Source: Halichondria panicea (lineage: Eukaryota; Porifera; Demospongiae; Suberitida; Halichondriidae). From it: a stretch of DNA of 64,000 nt. The notes under the pieces are model-generated. The model did no database searches, was not told the origin of the DNA, and saw only the letters and a program-made list of their open reading frames with translations. This document shows, one piece after another, positions 59,060 through 64,000 of this stretch (positions are counted from its first letter, which is position 1; each line of letters opens with the position of its first letter). The translations under genes were made by a program, and so were the position numbers. Where the stretch lies: the NCBI RefSeq assembly GCF_963675165.1, contig NC_087377.1, positions 15,000,198-15,064,197 of the forward strand, given 5' to 3'.

Positions 59060-60239
59060 TGAGTAGCTCAACAATAAAATATTGATCTTGTAATGCCCAC
59101 ATCACAGGTAACACTGCATGACTTCTTGTATGTTTTAAATTAACTATAGACTGATGTGACAATGTTAATAAGTGATAAAATAATTTGTAGTGGTTCCCCA
59201 TAAAAGAGAAAGGCATGCAGTTGTTCTTGTGTATCACAAATCCAGAGCTAAGTGCAATTCAGTGGGAATGTTTTCACTCTTCAACTGTATAGTAAGCATA
59301 TTTTGGTTGGAACACCAAAAAACTGAGAAACTGTTGGACACCATAGACACCACGGGCACTACAGAACACCACTGAGAAACTGTAGGACACCATAGACACC
59401 ACGGGCACTACTGAACGCCACTGAGAAACTGTAATACACCATAGACACCACGGGCACTACAGAACGCCACTGAGAAACTGTAATACACCATAGACACCAC
59501 GGGCACTACTGAACGCCACTGAGAAACTGTAATACACCATAGACACCACGGGCACTACAGAACACCACTGAGAAACTGTAGGACACCATAGACACCACGG
59601 GCACTACTGAACGCCACTGAGAAACTGTAATACACCATAGACACCACGGGCACTACAGAACGCCACTGAGAAACTGTAATACACCATAGACACCACGGGC
59701 ACTACTGAACGCCACTGAGAAACTGTAATACACCATAGACACCACGGGCACTACTGAACGCCACTGAGAAACTGTAATACACCATAGACACCACGGGCAC
59801 TACAGAACGCCACTGAGAAACTGTAATACACCATAGACACCACGGGCACTACAGAACACCACTGAGAAACTGAGGACACCATAGACACCACGGGCACTAC
59901 TGAACGCCACTGAGAAACTGTAGGACACCATAGACACTACGGGCACTACTGAACGCCACTGAGAAACTGTAACACACCGTAGATACTATAGTACACCATA
60001 GGGCACTACTAAAATAATAGTGTTGATAGACACTATTGGACACTACAAAAGACACCATGTTGGACACTATAGATACTAGTTAAAACGCTGACACAGCTTA
60101 TTTCGTGGTTCCTACATCCAGTACTAACCCATATTTTCCTAAAATTAATATTCTCTATAATTTATTATGGTTATGGAGTGCAAGGAAAAGGGATTCTTGT
60201 TGAAGCCTACTTTATAAACTGTCAGATGCCTATTTAGCA
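59060..60239 (+). pseudogene. Q5: dead IgGFc exon remnant with large minisatellite
   Basis: A signal exon end lies near 59085-59107 and an exon 2 fragment at 59215-59285. After the array, exon 2 resumes at 60175-60239 (AAGGGATTCTTGTTGAAG, CAGATGCCTATTTAGCA) and is cut by a mobile element. Confidence 0.65.
59336..59990. repeat. 49-bp minisatellite, about 13 units
   Basis: Longest of the three arrays. The period is exactly 49 over most units (for example CCATAG at 59341 and 59390). Variants with GTAATACACC and GTAGGACACC alternate in blocks. Confidence 0.93.
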
Positions 60240-60974
60240 TTATATCCCGTTGCTATGTTGTTGCCAAGTGCAATATGAAGCATATTGCACTGCTGAAAGT
60301 CATAATTATTGCACTGACCGCAAAGTCATATTGCACTGACCGCAAAACGCCCCTCTGGCAATTAGACAGACAATTAAATTAAAATTAAATTAATACGCAT
60401 GAGACATAACAAGTATCAAAGTATGTCCAGCCATGCAGGAATGAATATTCAGCACTGCTGGAGTTTCTTCTTGCAACCGTGCAGGTTTTAAAATTGTCCA
60501 AGATTTATTTTGTGGAAGATTCTGTGTTCCTAGATCGACCTAGTCCTCGACATCGTGATGCATGTCAATTCTGCTTCACCGTAGCACTAGAAGTGGCTCT
60601 TTTTGCTGGGGGCATGAGCTGTTTTGCAGCAGTGTAGAAGCGAGCTTTCTTGGCTTGGTTATGAGGCCGAGCGTAGACCAGCAGCTAGTATTCACTGAGT
60701 AGTGGGGTGGGGCTGTTTCTTTGCAGCAGTAAGTGGGGTGGGGCTGTTTTGCAGCACCAGAAGTGGGGTGGGGCTGTTTTGCAGATTTCAGTTAAAACTC
60801 CAACAATTTTGTATCAAGCCATTTGTCGGTCATGCCAATCTTATACGCTGCAGATACTGGCGTCTAGAAGAGAGAAGAGATGGAGCTGTGTCTAGAGTTG
60901 TCTCTGTCTTTTTTTGTGCTGTTTATATTGTGTTACTAGGACAGTGTTATGTTGCTATGCCCTCGGGATATAAA
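60240..60974. mobile_element. 735-bp element with short TIRs in the G6 upstream region
   Basis: Begins TTATATCCCG and ends CGGGATATAA, and it separates sequence that is continuous at 50810-50830. Near the left end lies a small palindrome, AGTGCAATATG and CATATTGCACT. A roughly 33-bp tract (AGTGGGGTGGGGCTGTTTTG) occurs three times at about 60695-60785. No transposase is seen. The end at 60974 is provisional because a second hairpin follows. Confidence 0.55.
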
Positions 60975-60977
60975 CTA

Positions 60978-61093
60978 GTTATAACACGTGAACTAGGGCT
61001 GCATGGCATATATTGCACTCAGCCCTTGGGGCTGGCGCCCTTGTGCTTCAGTGCAATATATTCCATACATCCCTTGTGCCCGTGTTATAACTA
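60978..61093. repeat. Imperfect hairpin next to the 735-bp element
   Basis: The left arm AGTTATAACACG with ATATATTGCACT pairs with AGTGCAATATAT and CGTGTTATAACT. The shared TATTGCACT motif with the neighbouring element suggests a related or nested MITE. Confidence 0.6.
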
Positions 61094-61675
61094 TAACCTA
61101 CTGTACGTACACGTGTACTAGAATGGCAGTACGAATATTCCAGTATTATAAAGACCTCTCTCATAATTATATACCGTATAATAAATTATGTGTATTACAG
61201 AATATTTGCAAGAGGGCTGTTCTATATTATATGCGAATTTTGCATTTGGTTGTATTTAGGCCCCCATGCACTCTTCTGCCACTCATGATAATAATGTTTT
61301 TATGCTATTTGCTTTCCTCAAGAAACCTTGTATATCCTTTCAATTCGAGTTTGTTGTGGTGAAGGTACAAGGTAGACCCAACCAAATATGATTTGACAAC
61401 CTGGAAGCTAACGTAATACTATTCCTTAGGAAGCCATACTCCCTTAGACTCATGTTGCATAATAAAGTGTACATCTACTGACAGTGTTATGCAACAGAGC
61501 ATGTTAGGAGTTTGTGTAATTGCAACAGTGTTAGGTGTTGCATGCATTGGGGACAATGCCTTGCCAGGAAATGGGTAACTAGCTATAGACATGTCTTAAA
61601 GCCTATACTGTGTGCTTATAGAACTACTATAGTTATAATAATATAGCTTAGGTATAGTTAATCAGTTGCTATATA
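61094..61675 (+). promoter_or_regulatory. Type B upstream region of G6
   Basis: Matches 13965-14546 before G2, ending TAGTTAATCAGTTGCTATAT before the start codon. No exon is seen. Confidence 0.45.
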
Positions 61676-64000
61676 ATGATGAGCTACAGAATTGCTACTT
61701 TGACCCTGTCAATATTCATAATCACATTTGCTCACAAGAAAGCATTCTGTAATGCCCAAATCACAGGTATAGGACTGAGTTTTTTGTATAATTATAGATC
61801 TATGTATGTATAGTAGTCTTAAATAATAATTGTCCATTGATCCTAGATGTGACCTCATCAAGTGCTGGAAACAAATTCGCCGTTGGTTTTCTTAGAAATT
61901 TTGATCCAGGAGATAATGATTTGTTTTTGTTCATCACAAACCCAGAGTCAAGTACTGTTAGTTTCACAGTCACTCCAATTAATCTTAGTGGTAGTGTTTC
62001 AACATCTTCTACTATTGTAAACATCCCTTCCAGTTTTGAAGTTTTATCTGTCATTGAAAGAAACAAGGGAATCATAGTTGAAGCTGGCGGAAGTGTCAAT
62101 GTGTATGGGATTTCTTCCCATATTTTTAGTGCAGATGCCTATTTAGCATTACCATGTATAAAAATGGCAGTGGATGAGTACGAATATTATGGAATCTCGT
62201 ATGATATCCTTAGTAGTAGCTTTCCTAGTGTGATCTTGTTTGTGGCTTGTGAAAATGAAACTGTTGTCAAATTTGATTCCTTAACAATAACACTCGACAG
62301 TATGGAAACCTATCAGATGGAAAGTGTTAATGATATCACAGGAACAAGAATAACAAGCTCCAAACCTTTGTCTGTGTTTAGTGGATCTGAGTGTGCTAAT
62401 GTTCCTCAAGGTATAGGAGCTTGTGACCACCTGGTTGAACAAGTGCCTCCTACTGTGACATGGGGCTTAAAATTCCTCGTGGCATCTCTCGAGGGTAGAT
62501 ATTCTGGTGAACGTATTCGTGTTCTTAGTGCCCGAGCAACAAGTGTAGCTGTGAACTGTAACACTGACATATTAGTCAGTGAATTCCAGTTACAGAGTGG
62601 AGGGAGCTTCAGAGAATTTGAATTACCTATTAGCAGTTTCTGTAGTATTGAATCCACTTCTCCAGTACTGGTTGCCCAGTATGCATATGGTGGTGAGAGT
62701 GATGGCGTAGGAGACCCATTCATGATGATAATCCCTCCAATTGAGCAGTTTACAAATAACTATTTAGTCGAGAGTTTCACTATTTTCACATCCAACTATG
62801 TCACGATGTATGTTTCTTCTGAGTTTTTTCAAGCTGCACAAATATTGTTAGACAATTCCATTGTTTCTGGGTGGCAGAAAGTTGTTTGTTCAAACGGAGA
62901 AGTTTGTGGCCACATAAGTCGAACAAGTGTGTCTACTGGAGCACATTCTATCAGCCATCAAAACAGCTCAGCTGTTCTAGGTGTTTCAGTGTACGGATTC
63001 GGCTCTTTCAGTTCTTATGGTTACCCTGGAGGCATGAGATTATCTCCCATATACAATGCAACTGTGGTCAAAATTCTATTTGTTTAAATAACATGGGACA
63101 GTTCAACTGTATAGCTGCTTGAATGGATTTGTTGCTTCATTGTCTGAAACAGATGAAATTGTCTGTACCAGTAAGTTGAGTATTTAATTGAAGATATCAT
63201 TCACTTTTTCCTTCTTTTCATTGCAGTCATAACCTGTCCTCCCTCGACTACTCCTTCCAATGGCTCTGTGACATACAGTGCCATTGCTAATCAAAATGAC
63301 ACCTATGCTTTTGATGTGGTAGCTACCTACAACTGTTTCGCTGGGTTTTCTATTGTCGGCGACAATACAAGGAACTGCACTGGAGATGGCAGTAGCACTA
63401 CTGGTGCTTTTGCTGGTATAGCTCCAATCTGTGCAGGTAGGCTTACACAATATTTCAGGACTTGTGTATACAGGCTTCTCTACTACAGCTATAACATGCC
63501 CTCCACTTTCAAACCCAACAAACGGCTCTGTGTCATATTCAAATGTGCCTGGTCAAGGCAACAGCTATGATTTCAATGTCGAGGCTACCTACAGTTGTGA
63601 TATTGGATATTCACTAGTTGATAACAACACAAGGACTTGCACTGGAGATGGAAGTAGCACTACTGGTTCTTTTGATGGAGAATCACCAACTTGTGAAGGT
63701 GAGTCAATGAAAAACACCAAACTGTACTCCATTTTATTTATATACAGTCATTACCTGCCCTCGCCTGAGTGATCCTTCCAACGGCACTGTGACTTACAAT
63801 GTTGAGAGTGGTAATTTTGAGTTTGGAACGCAAGCAATATACAGTTGTGACAATGGATTTTCTCTGGTTGGTAATACGACCAGAACTTGTACTGGAGATG
63901 GCAGTAGCACTACTAGTTCTTTTGATGGAGAAGCACCAACTTGTGAAGGTGAGTATCCAGTTAACATTCTGCAATAAGAATAATGTATGTGTCTTGTGAC
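61676..64000 (+). pseudogene. G6: IgGFc/CCP gene, partial at window end, frame broken before the EGF
   Basis: Exons: 61676-61766 signal; 61847-63170 IgGFc-EGF; CCP 63227-63436 (a), 63489-63698 (b), 63748-63948 (d); the rest lies outside. The IgGFc domain is open for about 395 residues. Two extra dinucleotides then appear (near 63049 and 63108), giving an early stop at 63087 and destroying the EGF frame. If real, the product would be a secreted IgGFc domain without EGF, CCP or membrane anchor. If the two dinucleotides are sequencing or assembly errors, the gene is normal. The CCP exons are intact. Closest relative is G2. Confidence 0.7.
61847..63170 (+). other. G6 IgGFc exon with broken EGF part
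   Basis: Length is 1324 nt, not a multiple of three, against 1308-1323 in the intact genes. The domain begins DVTSSSAGNKFAVGFLRNFD and keeps DAYLALP, LTGTR-like DITGTRITSSKP, CDHLVEQVPPTVTWG and GDPFMMIIPP. CCCATATACAATGC replaces CCCATACAATGC, and CTGTATAGCTGC replaces CTGTAGCTGC. Confidence 0.85.

Noticed and set aside
59336..59990. CRISPR-like array
   Set aside because: Units are head-to-tail 49-mers without unique spacers; this is a minisatellite in animal DNA.
1..64000. tRNA or rRNA genes
   Set aside because: No cloverleaf-like segment with A and B boxes and no rRNA-like stretch was noticed by eye; a tRNAscan run would settle it.

Overview
The window looks like nuclear DNA of an animal with a compact genome. 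Genes are split into many small exons by 45-110 bp GT-AG introns, base composition is AT-rich, and DNA-transposon debris is abundant. The protein family and tiny introns suggest a demosponge such as Amphimedon queenslandica; this is inference from gene style, not a database match. I saw no bacterial operons, CRISPR array, rRNA or tRNA.

The window is a tandem array of one gene family, all on the + strand. Six copies are called G1-G6: G1 484-7657, G2 14547-20095 (decayed), G3 21958-28336, G4 36125-43015, G5 51202-55928 and G6 61676 to beyond the window (broken near the EGF). The basic protein is a signal peptide exon, one large exon encoding an IgGFc-binding-type domain plus an EGF-like module, 11-20 CCP/sushi modules with one exon each, and a last exon with one transmembrane helix and a short basic tail. 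Every internal exon starts and ends in phase 1, so exons can be skipped, duplicated or fused without loss of frame. G3 and G4 are head-to-tail fusions with two IgGFc-EGF units, and each keeps a fossil of the lost internal signal exon inside an intron.

The CCP exons fall into about 11 types. G5 has the plain ladder, here called a-b-c-d-e-f-g-h-i-j-k. G1 has the same ladder with nine extra modules inserted, including a 794-bp three-exon duplication. Several CCP exons are chimeras of two types, and all change type inside the same nearly invariant stretch encoding Cys-Thr-Gly-Asp-Gly. This looks like a built-in site for unequal exchange.

Between the genes lie long duplicated blocks. Two upstream types occur: type A before G1, G3 and G4, and type B before G2, G5 and G6. 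G1, G3, G4 and G5 share one 3' flank. It is followed by a degenerate gene copy (P1, P3, P4, P5) and then a second dead copy (Q1, Q3, Q4, Q5). A 49-bp minisatellite has expanded inside the dead exon of Q1, Q4 and Q5 but not Q3. Mobile elements recognised from termini and from empty sites in sister copies are a 275-bp MITE (8306-8580), a 1.6-kb element carrying a broken RecQ-like helicase and a zinc-finger ORF (31316-32906), a short hAT-like element (33029-33575), a 1.57-kb TIR element (43234-44800) and several hairpin elements.

The likely role is a family of cell-surface, complement-like or mucin-binding receptors diversifying by unequal exchange and gene conversion, plausibly for innate immunity or self/non-self recognition. 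The role is inference; the architecture is read from the sequence.
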